The notes beneath the pieces were generated by a model. It searched no databases. It had not been told where the DNA came from and saw only the letters and a program-made list of their open reading frames with translations. The position numbers and the translations under genes are program-made. From CAZDET01 sp964504335 (GTDB lineage: Bacteria; Bacteroidota; Bacteroidia; Chitinophagales; Saprospiraceae), in contig CAZDET010000001.1 in NCBI GenBank assembly GCA_964504335.1, positions 62,001 through 126,000 on the forward strand: a stretch of DNA of 64,000 nucleotides, given 5' to 3'. Of this stretch, positions 33,732 through 42,560 are shown piece after piece. How positions within the stretch are numbered: the first letter of the stretch is position 1; each line of letters begins with the position of its first letter.

Positions 33732-35339
33732 ATGAAACATCAATGGCTATGCTTGCTGTGCGTAGCGATGCTCTCTACTAGTAACGCGCAGTCCGACTTC
33801 TTCTCCACCGAAGTCATCCAGGATATCTATATCGAGTTCGACCAGCCGAAGTGGCGCTACTTGCTCGATTCCCTGCGCTACAACGGCGAAGAAGTTCTAC
33901 CCGCCACCGTTACCATCAACGATACTGCGTTCGATTCCGTCGGGGTGCGCTACCGCGATGGGCGGGCCTTCACCCCGGGTGGTCGGCGCAACGGACTTTT
34001 TCTCGACCTCGACGCCTTCGACGCCGGGCAACACTTCGACGCCATCACCGAAATCGACCTGTCCAGTTCCCTGCGCGACCCCACCATGATCCGCGAAGTC
34101 CTCGGTCTTGAAATCGCCCGGACCTATATGATCGCTCCCCGGGCGAATTTTGCGCGGGTGTACATCAATGAAGAATTTTACGGCCTCTTTACCAATCAGG
34201 AAACGATTGGCATCGCTTTTCTGGAACGCCATTTCGGCGATACGACCGGCGTGCTCTACTACACCGATAACGGATTCAAGCAGCTCAACGACTCCAGTTG
34301 CCTGGCCAATGCCTACACCTCGCTACAGCGCGAACCCAATCTGGAATGTTATGCACTGAACTGGGCGCAATTGCGCGGGGAACAATCCCTCGAACCGCTC
34401 GACGAGCTGGCCAAGAGGCTCGAAGCGGGCGCCCTTATCGACGAGGTGCTGGATGTAGATGCGACCCTGTGGATGCTTGCATTCGATAATGCCCTCGTTC
34501 ATCTGAATAGCTACATCGGTAAATACGCCAACAATTACTACTTGTACCAAAAACCCGATGGTCGATTCATTCCGATTCTTTCCAACCTGAACCTCGTTTT
34601 CGGAAGCTTTAAGAATAGCGGTGTAAAAGCCTCCGATCTATCATCGGAGGAGTTGGTCGAACTGGACCCAATGCTGCATGCCGACAATGCCGCCCGGCCC
34701 CTAGTTAAGCAACTGCTGGCCGACGACCGCTACCGTCGTCTGTATCTATCACACTACCGGGTCATTCTGGAAGAATACTTCCGTGGCGATACCCTCGAAA
34801 ACCGGGTACAGGGGCTACATGCTCTTATCCGGCCCGAGGTCGAAAGGGATGCCAATAGCTACTACTCGATCGAATCCTTCGATAGCAGTCTGACCAATAC
34901 CATCGGAAAGCGCAGTCGGATTCCGGGTTTATTGCGCTTCGCCGAGCGCCGGAGTGATTGGCTCAAACAGCAATCGCTATATACCTTTCTTCCGCCCCGT
35001 ATCTCGGAGGTCGAGGTAGAAGAACGCGAGCGCTTCGCCAGCAACCAACTGGAAGAATTCCGCATTCGGGCACGCGTAGAGGAGTTTCCCAAAGAAGTAT
35101 TTCTCTACTACCGCTGGTCGGAAGCAGGCCCCTTCACCAAGGTCCCGATGCTCGACGACGGCGACTCGTACGACGAAGCCGCCAACGATAATATATTCGG
35201 AGTAGTCGTTCAACCTGATTCACCCGACCAACGCACGCTCCACTACTATCTCGAAGCCAGCAACGCCCGCCAGACGGGCTTCAGCCCCGCTCACTACATG
35301 TTCGATCAGTATCAAACCACCCTCGAAGACATCAACTAA
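33732..35339 (+). CDS. CotH-like protein, probable pseudokinase
   Basis: 535 residues from the ATG at 33732 with a signal peptide (cut near STSNAQ). The body aligns by eye along its length with the next gene: DPTMIREVLGLEIARTYM, ANFARVYINEEFYGLF, NNYYLYQKPDGRF. Key kinase positions differ: the KGNSS loop of its neighbour is RDGRA here, the lysine after GILV is lost (GVLYYTD), and the WDMN metal motif has become SNLN. It thus keeps the fold but probably not catalysis. A Por-type tail is not seen; the C-terminus is an Ig-like strand domain (SEVEVEERERFASN). Confidence 0.8.
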   Translation: MKHQWLCLLCVAMLSTSNAQSDFFSTEVIQDIYIEFDQPKWRYLLDSLRYNGEEVLPATVTINDTAFDSVGVRYRDGRAFTPGGRRNGLFLDLDAFDAGQHFDAITEIDLSSSLRDPTMIREVLGLEIARTYMIAPRANFARVYINEEFYGLFTNQETIGIAFLERHFGDTTGVLYYTDNGFKQLNDSSCLANAYTSLQREPNLECYALNWAQLRGEQSLEPLDELAKRLEAGALIDEVLDVDATLWMLAFDNALVHLNSYIGKYANNYYLYQKPDGRFIPILSNLNLVFGSFKNSGVKASDLSSEELVELDPMLHADNAARPLVKQLLADDRYRRLYLSHYRVILEEYFRGDTLENRVQGLHALIRPEVERDANSYYSIESFDSSLTNTIGKRSRIPGLLRFAERRSDWLKQQSLYTFLPPRISEVEVEERERFASNQLEEFRIRARVEEFPKEVFLYYRWSEAGPFTKVPMLDDGDSYDEAANDNIFGVVVQPDSPDQRTLHYYLEASNARQTGFSPAHYMFDQYQTTLEDIN

Positions 35340-35340
35340 G

Positions 35341-35358
35341 CTCAAACCCACACCCACA
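35341..35358. repeat. Hexamer repeat between the CotH genes
   Basis: CTCAAA, CCCACA, CCCACA in register, 13 bp before the second CotH start. Its complement shares the words with the array at 25506-25535. Confidence 0.5.
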
Positions 35359-35371
35359 CTAATTCAACCGC

Positions 35372-36946
35372 ATGATCCGGTCAACTTCATTTTGGGGCAT
35401 CGTCCTTTTTTGCTGCACAATCGGTGGCCCCCTGCTCGCTCAGGATATCTACAGCCTGTCGGAGGTACCCGAAATTCGCGTGTATTTCGAAGAGGCAAAC
35501 TGGGCAGAGCAACTCGTAGCCCTCAAGCATGCGGGAGAAGACGAACGCCTGCCTGCTCGGGTGGTCATCAATGAAGAAACCTTCGAAGGTGCGGGAGTGC
35601 GGCACAAGGGGAATAGTTCCTTCAACAACATCCTCAAGGCGGGGCAATCCAAGTTGCCCTACAACATCAAGGTCAATTACACCAACCGCCGTCATAAATT
35701 ACCCGGCGGAGTCACCAACCTCAAATTATCGAATGGTTTCCGGGACCCTACCCTGCTGCGGGAAGTGCTGGCCTACGAAATTGCCGGACGCTACATGCCC
35801 TGCTCGCGTGCGAATTTTGCCAAACTCTACATAAACGACCAGTATCAAGGCCTGTACAACCTGACCGAATCCGTAGACGACGAACTCCTCGAACGCTTTT
35901 ACGGCAACGATGACGGTATCCTCGTGAAGTGCGACCCCATTTGGGGTGCTCCAAACCTTCCCAACTGCCCGAAAGGGGATAAGTCGAGCTTGCAATACCT
36001 CGGCCCGGACACTATGTGCTACCGGGCAAACTACGAGCTCAAGACCGATGCCGGATGGGCGGAACTGGCCGACTTTACCCGCGTACTCAATCAGGAACCA
36101 GACCGCCTGGAAGAAGTGCTCAATATCGACCAGACCCTCTGGATGCTGGTGTTTAATAACCTGACCGTCAATCTCGACAGCTACACCGGGCGGCTCTGCC
36201 ACAATTACTATCTCTACCGCGATACCTTCGGCATCTTTCAGCCCATCATCTGGGATATGAATCTCTGCTTCGGCGGCTTTCGATTCACCGGGTTGGGGCA
36301 ACCCGTAGAGGTGGAAGAGCTACCGGCCGTGAGTCCCTTCCTGCACTTTAAGGAACAGAATAAAAAGCGACCCCTCATCGTACAGCTCCTGAAAAATAGC
36401 TTGTGGCGGAAAATGTATGTCGCCCATTTCAAGACCATGCTGGAACGGGAATTTCTCGCCGAACGCTTCGAAAAGCGCGTGCGGGCACTACACGAAGAAA
36501 TTCGCCCCCTCGTGGCCGCCGATAGTCATTTTCTCTATTCCACCGCCGTTTTTGAGCAAAACTTGGAGCAATCCGTCCGGGTACACGACAGCGACATTGC
36601 CGGCTTGCTCGATCTGATGCAACAACGCAGCGAATACCTTCGCAATCATCCGCTGATGAAATTGGAGGGGCCGTCGCTGGAGGAAGTAAGCCCCACAGTG
36701 GCGGGCGGTATGATTCAATTTGCCGTCTCGGCACCGGAAGCCGAACAGGTCTGGCTGTTCCACAAGTCCGGAAGCTACCATCCCTGGAAGCGCATCGCTC
36801 TCCAGGCAGACGCATCCGGCTCCTGGACCACCGAACTACCCACCGAAAAAGTACAGCACTATTACCTGGTTGCCGAAGGAGCAAAAGCAGCTACGGTATA
36901 TCCGGAAAGGGGTTCCTTCGATTGCCTGGAGGTGCCTCTGAAATAG
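35372..36946 (+). CDS. CotH family secreted kinase-like protein
   Basis: 524 residues with a signal peptide cut near PLLAQ. CotH proteins are atypical protein kinases, shown for the Bacillus spore-coat protein. The catalytic elements are kept here: VRHKGNSSF with the following lysines, NLTESVDDELLERFYG, the lysine of GILVKCD, HNYYLYRD and the metal motif IIWDMNLCFGGF. A C-terminal Ig-like domain (SLEEVSPTVAGGMIQFAVS) ends it. It lies 32 bp after a diverged paralogue, so the pair arose by tandem duplication. Exported targets are unknown. Confidence 0.85.
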   Translation: MIRSTSFWGIVLFCCTIGGPLLAQDIYSLSEVPEIRVYFEEANWAEQLVALKHAGEDERLPARVVINEETFEGAGVRHKGNSSFNNILKAGQSKLPYNIKVNYTNRRHKLPGGVTNLKLSNGFRDPTLLREVLAYEIAGRYMPCSRANFAKLYINDQYQGLYNLTESVDDELLERFYGNDDGILVKCDPIWGAPNLPNCPKGDKSSLQYLGPDTMCYRANYELKTDAGWAELADFTRVLNQEPDRLEEVLNIDQTLWMLVFNNLTVNLDSYTGRLCHNYYLYRDTFGIFQPIIWDMNLCFGGFRFTGLGQPVEVEELPAVSPFLHFKEQNKKRPLIVQLLKNSLWRKMYVAHFKTMLEREFLAERFEKRVRALHEEIRPLVAADSHFLYSTAVFEQNLEQSVRVHDSDIAGLLDLMQQRSEYLRNHPLMKLEGPSLEEVSPTVAGGMIQFAVSAPEAEQVWLFHKSGSYHPWKRIALQADASGSWTTELPTEKVQHYYLVAEGAKAATVYPERGSFDCLEVPLK

Positions 36947-36970
36947 GCCCTTCATTAATTCTTTGAAGCA

Positions 36971-36998
36971 TTAACGGCCGGTCAAAGACCGCCCTTAA
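36971..36998 (+). terminator. Hairpin after the second CotH gene
   Basis: CGGTC-AAA-GACCG with flanking GG/CC and TTAA/TTAA pairs, 25 bp past the stop. No T run follows, so termination is uncertain. An alternative outer pairing TTCATTAA/TTAATGAA (36951-37002) encloses it. Confidence 0.4.
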
Positions 36999-37034
36999 TG
37001 AATTAAATCAATTTCAATAAGATATGTAGTCAAT

Positions 37035-37067
37035 TTTGCGCCAATTGGCTAATCTTGGCTATATTTC
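37035..37067 (+). promoter_or_regulatory. Promoter of pckA
   Basis: TTTG (37035-37038), 21 bp, TATATTTC (37060-37067), one mismatch to TAnnTTTG; the start codon is 62 bp downstream. Confidence 0.45.
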
Positions 37068-37129
37068 GCCGCCATCCGCCTGCTCTGATAGCAGGGCTCT
37101 AACCATAACCAATAATCGTTACGATTGCC

Positions 37130-38710
37130 ATGAGCGAAGTCATTCAAGCAACTAAACTGCACCAAAACCTCTTACCAGCTGCTTTAGTGGAACACACCAT
37201 CATCCGAGGGCTCGGAAAGCTAAGCAGTTCCGGCGCGTTGGTCATCAATACCGGCAAATTTACCGGTCGATCGCCCAAAGACCGGTTTATCGTCAAGGAT
37301 GCAGTCACCGCCGATACCGTCGATTGGAACAATATCAACATGCCCATCGCTCCGGAAAACTACCGGAAGCTGTACGATAAGATGATGCAATTCATCGAAT
37401 CGGCTGACGAGATTTACGTGCGCGACGCCCACGCCTGCGCCAACCCGAACTACCGGCTCAATCTGCGCATTTATACCGAATACCCCTGGCAAAATCTATT
37501 TGCCTATAACATGTTTCTACGGCCCAGCGCAAAGGAACTCAAAAACTTTACTCCGGATTGGCGGATATACTCCTTTCCTTCCGTGCTGGCCGATCCGGCG
37601 GAACACGGTACCCGCCAGGCCAATTTCTCCATCATCAATTTCACGGAAAAGACCATCATCATCGGTGGTTCGGCCTATACCGGAGAGATTAAAAAAGGCG
37701 CATTTTCCGCACTCAATTTCATCCTTCCTACCGAAAGTGGCGTCTTGCCGATGCACTGTTCTGCCAATGTCGGTTCGGAAGGAGACACCGCGCTCTTCTT
37801 CGGTCTGTCGGGAACGGGAAAAACCACCCTCTCCAACGATCCGGACCGCCGCCTGATTGGAGATGACGAACACGGCTGGTCAAAGGAAAGTATCTTCAAC
37901 TTCGAAGGCGGCTGCTACGCTAAAACCATCAATTTGTCGGCTTCCAACGAGCCGCAAATCTTCAACGCTATCAAGTTTGGCGCCCTGCTAGAGAATATTG
38001 GCTTTGACGAAGATGGCGTCACGCCCAACTACAAGGACGCCTCCATTACCCAGAATACCCGCGTCAGTTATCCGATCTACCACATCGATAACATCATGTA
38101 CAAATCGCGCGGTGATCTTCCGGAGAATATCTTCTTTCTGACCTGCGATGCCTTCGGCATTTTGCCGCCCATCGCCAAGCTGACCCCCGAACAGGCTATG
38201 TACCACTTCATCAGTGGCTACACCGCTAAAATTGCCGGTACGGAGGAAGGCATCGACGAGCCCCAGGCCACCTTCTCTGCCTGCTTCGGTTCGCCCTTCC
38301 TGCCGTTGCACCCGGCCCAATACGCGGAAATGCTGGGCGACAAAATCCGACAGGGCAGCCGTAGCCTCGACGACGAAATCAATGTCTGGCTTGTCAATAC
38401 CGGTTGGACGGGCGGCGGCTTCGGCGAAGGCCAACGCATCGCCCTCGTCTATACCCGCGCCATGATCAAAGCCGCGCTGAGTGGAGAGCTGAACAAGATC
38501 GAATACCGCAACCACCCCATTTTTAACCTGGCGGTGCCGGTGCGCTGCCCCGACGTGCCCAATGCCGTACTCAGCCCACGCGATACCTGGCGCAACGATA
38601 ACGAGTACGATAAGAAACAGGTCGAATTGGCCCAGCTGTTCATCCAAAATTTCGAGCGGTACCAGGATCAGGCCTCCTCGGAAATTCGGGCAGCCGGCCC
38701 GCAGTTATAG
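37130..38710 (+). CDS. pckA: Phosphoenolpyruvate carboxykinase (ATP)
   Basis: Converts oxaloacetate and ATP to phosphoenolpyruvate, CO2 and ADP; gateway to gluconeogenesis. 526 residues, normal for the ATP-dependent class. Visible: TGRSPKDRFIV (substrate loop), the P-loop GLSGTGKTTLS, kinase-2 LIGDDEHGW, NTGWTGGGFGEGQRI and PVRCPDVPNAVL. It has its own promoter and overlaps the end of the convergent psd gene by six bases. Confidence 0.98.
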   Translation: MSEVIQATKLHQNLLPAALVEHTIIRGLGKLSSSGALVINTGKFTGRSPKDRFIVKDAVTADTVDWNNINMPIAPENYRKLYDKMMQFIESADEIYVRDAHACANPNYRLNLRIYTEYPWQNLFAYNMFLRPSAKELKNFTPDWRIYSFPSVLADPAEHGTRQANFSIINFTEKTIIIGGSAYTGEIKKGAFSALNFILPTESGVLPMHCSANVGSEGDTALFFGLSGTGKTTLSNDPDRRLIGDDEHGWSKESIFNFEGGCYAKTINLSASNEPQIFNAIKFGALLENIGFDEDGVTPNYKDASITQNTRVSYPIYHIDNIMYKSRGDLPENIFFLTCDAFGILPPIAKLTPEQAMYHFISGYTAKIAGTEEGIDEPQATFSACFGSPFLPLHPAQYAEMLGDKIRQGSRSLDDEINVWLVNTGWTGGGFGEGQRIALVYTRAMIKAALSGELNKIEYRNHPIFNLAVPVRCPDVPNAVLSPRDTWRNDNEYDKKQVELAQLFIQNFERYQDQASSEIRAAGPQL

Positions 38711-39355
38711 CTCTGCAATTACGGTCTTTCCGCTGTACACCTGATCGCCGATTTTCACCCGCAAGGTGGCATCGAGCGGCAGAAAAACATCCGAACGGCT
38801 ACCGAATTTGATGAATCCCATTTCGGCTCCCTGGGAAACGCTATCGCCTACCCGAAGGTAATTGCAAATCCTTCGGGCCACGGCTCCCGCAATTTGTCGG
38901 AAGAGAATTTCTACCTCGCCCGTATCCACCACGGTCGTAGTGCGCTCGTTATCAGTACTCGATTTCGGATGCCAGGCCACCAGATACCTTCCGGGATGGT
39001 GTCGGAGGTATGTCACTTTCCCGGATACGGGATTCCGATTGACGTGCACGTCGAGGGGCGACATGAAGATGCTTAGTTGCAGGCGCTTTTCCTTCAGGTA
39101 TTCGGGCTCTTCGGCTTCTTCGATCACCACGACTTTTCCGTCTGCCGGCGCATACACCAGCCGCGGGTCCGCTTTTGGCTCGGATCGATGCGGATGGCGA
39201 AAAAACTGAAGGGTGAACCCCAGCAGTATCGTACTGCCGACGGCAAGCAGCACCAGCAACCAGGTGGGTAGAAAGAAGTATGCCAGGCCGTTTATGAGAA
39301 GAAGGATCAGAACCATCCAGATCAGGATGGGACCGCCTTCGGAATGGATGCGCAT
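38705..39355 (-). CDS. psd: Phosphatidylserine decarboxylase
   Basis: Makes phosphatidylethanolamine at the inner membrane. 216 residues from the ATG at 39355 (MRIHSEGGPILIWMV), the length of the short PSD class common in Bacteroidota. Two N-terminal helices are followed by the decarboxylase core: VYAPADGKVVVIEEAE, FMSPLDVHVNR with the conserved Asp-His, and HPGRYLVAWHPKS. The self-cleavage site is the Gly-Ser of KFGSRSDVF near the C-terminus, where the serine becomes the pyruvoyl group. It lies 76 bp downstream of cdsA on the same strand, forming a phospholipid unit. Confidence 0.96.
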   Translation of the reverse strand: MRIHSEGGPILIWMVLILLLINGLAYFFLPTWLLVLLAVGSTILLGFTLQFFRHPHRSEPKADPRLVYAPADGKVVVIEEAEEPEYLKEKRLQLSIFMSPLDVHVNRNPVSGKVTYLRHHPGRYLVAWHPKSSTDNERTTTVVDTGEVEILFRQIAGAVARRICNYLRVGDSVSQGAEMGFIKFGSRSDVFLPLDATLRVKIGDQVYSGKTVIAEL

Positions 39356-39430
39356 GTCGTTCGTATATCCTTTACCACACAACCGGAACAAACGGCACCC
39401 GGTTTTCCAATTCAGCCATACTTATATCAA

Positions 39431-40267
39431 TCATCGCAACCAAAGCAGATAAGCGGCCACGTACGGTAAACTGAAAATGAAGGTATCGAACCGATCCAGG
39501 AAGCCCCCGTGGCCCGGTAGCAAGTTTCCACTATCTTTCACTGCCCGGCTACGCTTGAGCAGCGATTCGATGAAATCCCCCAGCGTACCAATCGTAGAAA
39601 CAATGAGCGAAAGGACCATCCAATCCAGGAAAGAAAGCTCATCATATACTAAATGCAGGATGATCCCAAAAACGAAGGTGGTAATCACCCCTCCAATCGT
39701 CCCTTCCCAGGTTTTCTTCGGGGAAACGCGCGGTAAGACCAACCGTCGTCCCTTCGACGAACCGACAAAATAAGCTCCTGTATCATTGACCCAGGTAAGG
39801 ACGACAAAACCAAACACCGTATCGGCGTAAAAATGCCCTCCATCGAACGCTATGACAATTACCAACGCAAAGGGTATCCCAATGTAGACGATGCCAAGTA
39901 CCAGAAAGGCCAAATTGACAAATGGCCGCTCCGACCCCGTAAACAGTTCGAAAATAAAGGCGGTAAACACAGCGGGTAAAAACAATAGAGCAGACCAGGT
40001 GATAAATTGACCGGGGTCGGCCACGAGCTCCAATCGCAGCATGATTGCCAGCACAAACGGGGTAAGCCCGAGCAAAAACCCGTACAGCTTGCGCACCTTA
40101 TCTTGCAGGCTACCTCCTTCTAATACCATAGAAAGATACTCCCAAAGGCAAAGCACCGTAATGATCGCAAATAGGATTAAGAACGGGTAGCGCCCTGTCA
40201 ATAACCCCACAAACATCGTTGCCACAAAGAAGGTGCCCGTCCATACCCTGCGAGAAAGTTCCGACAT
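39431..40267 (-). CDS. cdsA: Phosphatidate cytidylyltransferase
   Basis: Inner-membrane enzyme making CDP-diacylglycerol from phosphatidate and CTP. 278 residues from the ATG at 40267 (MSELSRRVWTGTFF). About eight helices; the family signature in the C-terminal third is present (WVNDTGAYFVGSSKGRR, SPKKTWEGTIGG, then DFIESLLKRSRAVKDSGNLLPGHGGFLDRFDT in shorter pieces). It is followed by psd, the next-but-one step of phosphatidylethanolamine synthesis; phosphatidylserine synthase is not in the window. Confidence 0.97.
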   Translation of the reverse strand: MSELSRRVWTGTFFVATMFVGLLTGRYPFLILFAIITVLCLWEYLSMVLEGGSLQDKVRKLYGFLLGLTPFVLAIMLRLELVADPGQFITWSALLFLPAVFTAFIFELFTGSERPFVNLAFLVLGIVYIGIPFALVIVIAFDGGHFYADTVFGFVVLTWVNDTGAYFVGSSKGRRLVLPRVSPKKTWEGTIGGVITTFVFGIILHLVYDELSFLDWMVLSLIVSTIGTLGDFIESLLKRSRAVKDSGNLLPGHGGFLDRFDTFIFSLPYVAAYLLWLR

Positions 40268-40288
40268 GTAATGTATCGTTAAGGCGGG

Positions 40289-40296
40289 CAAAGATA
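40289..40296 (-). promoter_or_regulatory. cdsA -7 promoter box
   Basis: TATCTTTG on the minus strand, exact to TAnnTTTG, 21 bp from the start codon. Confidence 0.5.
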
Positions 40297-40369
40297 GGAT
40301 AACTTACTTCCTAAGATAAAACTGTTCGTTTTTAACCTGCGTTGCAGTATTAATATTCCTGGATTAGCT

Positions 40370-40711
40370 ATGAAACCTACCCCCTCCGAATCGCCGCTAA
40401 AACGCTACTACACCATTGGTGAGGTTGCGGACATGTTCGACGTGAGTAAATCCCTGATCAGATTCTGGGAAAGTGAATTCGATTGGCTGCGCCCCCACAA
40501 AACCGAAAAAGGTGAACGGCGCTTTACTCCTCGCAACATCGATCAATTTCGGCTTATCTACCACCTGGTAAAGGAACGAGGATTTACCCTCGAAGGCGCC
40601 CGACAGGAAATACAGCGCCAACTCGCCCTGGAAAAAGAGCGCGCCGAATTTGTGGAGCGCCTGCAGTCGGTCCGCGAGCGCCTGGCCTTGTTGAAGGATC
40701 AGTTGGGGTAA
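40370..40711 (+). CDS. MerR family transcriptional regulator
   Basis: 113 residues. Residues 10-75 are a MerR winged helix (YYTIGEVADMFDVSKSLIRFW ends the recognition helix, then RRFTPRNIDQFRLI), followed by a coiled-coil dimerisation tail. There is no metal-binding cysteine or effector domain, so the inducer is unknown. This short form is widespread in Bacteroidota. It is divergent from cdsA, 102 bp apart. Confidence 0.9.
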   Translation: MKPTPSESPLKRYYTIGEVADMFDVSKSLIRFWESEFDWLRPHKTEKGERRFTPRNIDQFRLIYHLVKERGFTLEGARQEIQRQLALEKERAEFVERLQSVRERLALLKDQLG

Positions 40712-40735
40712 AAAAAAAGAGGGCGCCTAGCGCCC
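40711..40735 (-). terminator. Minus-strand terminator at the end of the MerR gene
   Basis: GGGCGC-TAG-GCGCCC stem followed on the minus strand by TCTTTTTTTTT. No minus-strand gene is seen to feed it, though it may also serve the MerR message. Confidence 0.55.
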
Positions 40736-41067
40736 CCCTTATCGGCACGCAGCCGACCAAGACTTCAAACGGGATAAAAAGGCCTGGTGCATCCGCTGTA
40801 GATAGCGGAACGCACTGGGATAGAAGATTGGATTATACGTCAAATTTTCTCACAGCACGGGCCCATTGCCAGGCTGGAATAATCTTGGGATATTTTAGAG
40901 TTGGCTCCTTTTGAGACTCGCATACATAAGTGACAAAATCGGGCCAAAGCTTCACCAAAGTTTTTATTCAATCTTATTGTTTTTTTATCCATCTGATAAT
41001 CAGAACAATAAAACTGAGTCGAGCCATGCCCCCGCTTACCCAATCATTCTTTCCCAGGAATGAACAC
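40736..41067. other. Non-coding stretch with small hairpins
   Basis: Contains TCGGC/GCCGA (40742-40756) and TCCGCT/AGCGGA (40792-40809) hairpins and an unconvincing 67-codon minus frame (40840-41043). It is framed by terminators that face each other. No known RNA family was recognised. Confidence 0.4.
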
Positions 41068-41098
41068 GTAAAAATTTCGCTTTTCAGCGGATTTTTTT
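41068..41098 (+). terminator. Plus-strand terminator-like hairpin
   Basis: A-rich left flank, CGCT-TTTC-AGCG core, then GATTTTTTTT. It stands about 115 bp ahead of the esterase start and so would end a transcript coming from the MerR side. Confidence 0.5.
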
Positions 41099-41213
41099 TG
41101 TAATGCGTTTCCCGGTCGATTCGCCTGTCGAAAATTCGTGCCCACAGCGCTTATTAAGTGCAACCCTGCTTGCACAACACACGTCCTTTTCTTTTAATAC
41201 CCACTACCTCGTA

Positions 41214-42536
41214 ATGCGCTACCGTCTACTGTTTTTTCTACTCGGTTTTGTAAGCTTTGCCTGTGACAATGATTCGGACCCCGGCCCAGCCACCGGCGAT
41301 ACGTGCACCCGCACGGAAACCGAACGAGCAATTCTCGCCGATCTCAATACTCTTTACGCTCGCCCCTTCGATCCGGTAGACCCGGCTACTCCCGACCCCC
41401 AGTTGGATCGCTTAGTCGAATACCTGGGCGCAGCCGAATTGGTGGGCCTGGGCGAATCAACTCACGGTACGGCTGAATTTTTTCAGATGAAAGACCAGTT
41501 GTTTCGGGCCCTGGTCACTCAACAGGATTTTCGGTCGATCATTTTCGAACTTCCCTGGGGGCACGCGCTGACGGTCAACGATTTCGTCACTAAGGGCATC
41601 GGCACCGCCAATAGCACCGTAAACGAGACCTACTTTTGGGTGTACGACACCCAGGAGGTACGGGATCTGGCGCAGTGGATGCGGGATTACAATCTGGCAC
41701 ACCCGGATACGCCTATTTTCTTCGTGGGGTGCGACTCGCAGGGCCCCAACTTCCGGCTGGAACGACGCATCCTTAATAATTTTCTTTGGGTGGCCCAACC
41801 CGATTCCCTCGATGCAGTCGATCAGTATTACCAACTGTTACCGGGCAACAACCTCGAGCAATACAGAACCGCCACCAACTCCACACACGAAGCCAATATC
41901 GCTGGAACCGCGGCCGTAGTAGATTATTTCGAAGCCAATCGAGCCGAATTAGTTGCGGCCACTACCCTATTGGAATACGAAATAGCCGCCATGGCCGCAC
42001 GGGTCATCCAACAGCGGGAGCAACTATACCGCACCGGGGATTTCGGGAGTCTTCGGGATGCACACATGGCCGAAAACGCCCGGCGGTGGCAGCAAATTCT
42101 CGGAAAGTCAGCGATCTGGGCCCACAATTTTCACGTAATGAATCTAAGTGGCACCATGGGGGAAGTGCTTCGTCTTAGTTACGGCGACGATTATCGCATT
42201 CTGTGCTTTAGCACCAGTAGCGGAAACGCTAATGCCTGGGTGGCAGACGCCAATTTCAACATCAAGTCCGGGGTAGAGCGGCAGGCAATTCCGCTCGTTC
42301 CCTGCCAAACCACCCAACGCCTGCTAAATGAGGTGGAAGGAGACCGCCACTTCCTGATTTTTGATGATTTGAGCGGCCCCGCCCGCGATTACTTCGGGAA
42401 AAGAAACCCGTTTTTTCAATTCGGTTCCGGATTCAATGGCAGCTTGATTCAACAATTTATTCAGCCATACAATCTCCGGTTGGTTAGCGATGCTTTGGTG
42501 CACTTTGATCGAACAAAGGCCAGTGCGCTGAGATAG
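41214..42536 (+). CDS. Erythromycin esterase family lipoprotein
   Basis: 440 residues from the ATG at 41214, which yields a lipoprotein signal (LLFFLLGFVSFAC); the ATG at 41103 would put 37 polar residues in front. The family motif GLGESTHGTAEFFQMKDQLF and the later HNFHVMNLSG with its histidine are present, matching the erythromycin-esterase/succinoglycan-biosynthesis protein fold. The substrate is unlikely to be macrolide by default; many such proteins are of unknown role. No resistance context is seen. Confidence 0.85.
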   Translation: MRYRLLFFLLGFVSFACDNDSDPGPATGDTCTRTETERAILADLNTLYARPFDPVDPATPDPQLDRLVEYLGAAELVGLGESTHGTAEFFQMKDQLFRALVTQQDFRSIIFELPWGHALTVNDFVTKGIGTANSTVNETYFWVYDTQEVRDLAQWMRDYNLAHPDTPIFFVGCDSQGPNFRLERRILNNFLWVAQPDSLDAVDQYYQLLPGNNLEQYRTATNSTHEANIAGTAAVVDYFEANRAELVAATTLLEYEIAAMAARVIQQREQLYRTGDFGSLRDAHMAENARRWQQILGKSAIWAHNFHVMNLSGTMGEVLRLSYGDDYRILCFSTSSGNANAWVADANFNIKSGVERQAIPLVPCQTTQRLLNEVEGDRHFLIFDDLSGPARDYFGKRNPFFQFGSGFNGSLIQQFIQPYNLRLVSDALVHFDRTKASALR

Positions 42537-42560
42537 TAGACTGCACCCGAGGCAATCGAC

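Noticed and set aside
40840..41043. 67-codon minus frame near the MerR gene
   Set aside because: No recognisable motif, poor start context and no support beyond openness; kept as part of the non-coding stretch.
40736..41067. RNase P RNA, tmRNA or 6S RNA
   Set aside because: Length is suggestive, but none of the conserved motifs of these RNAs was found on either strand.
41103..41213. Earlier ATG of the esterase
   Set aside because: It would place a polar segment before the lipoprotein signal; the ATG at 41214 fits the lipobox.
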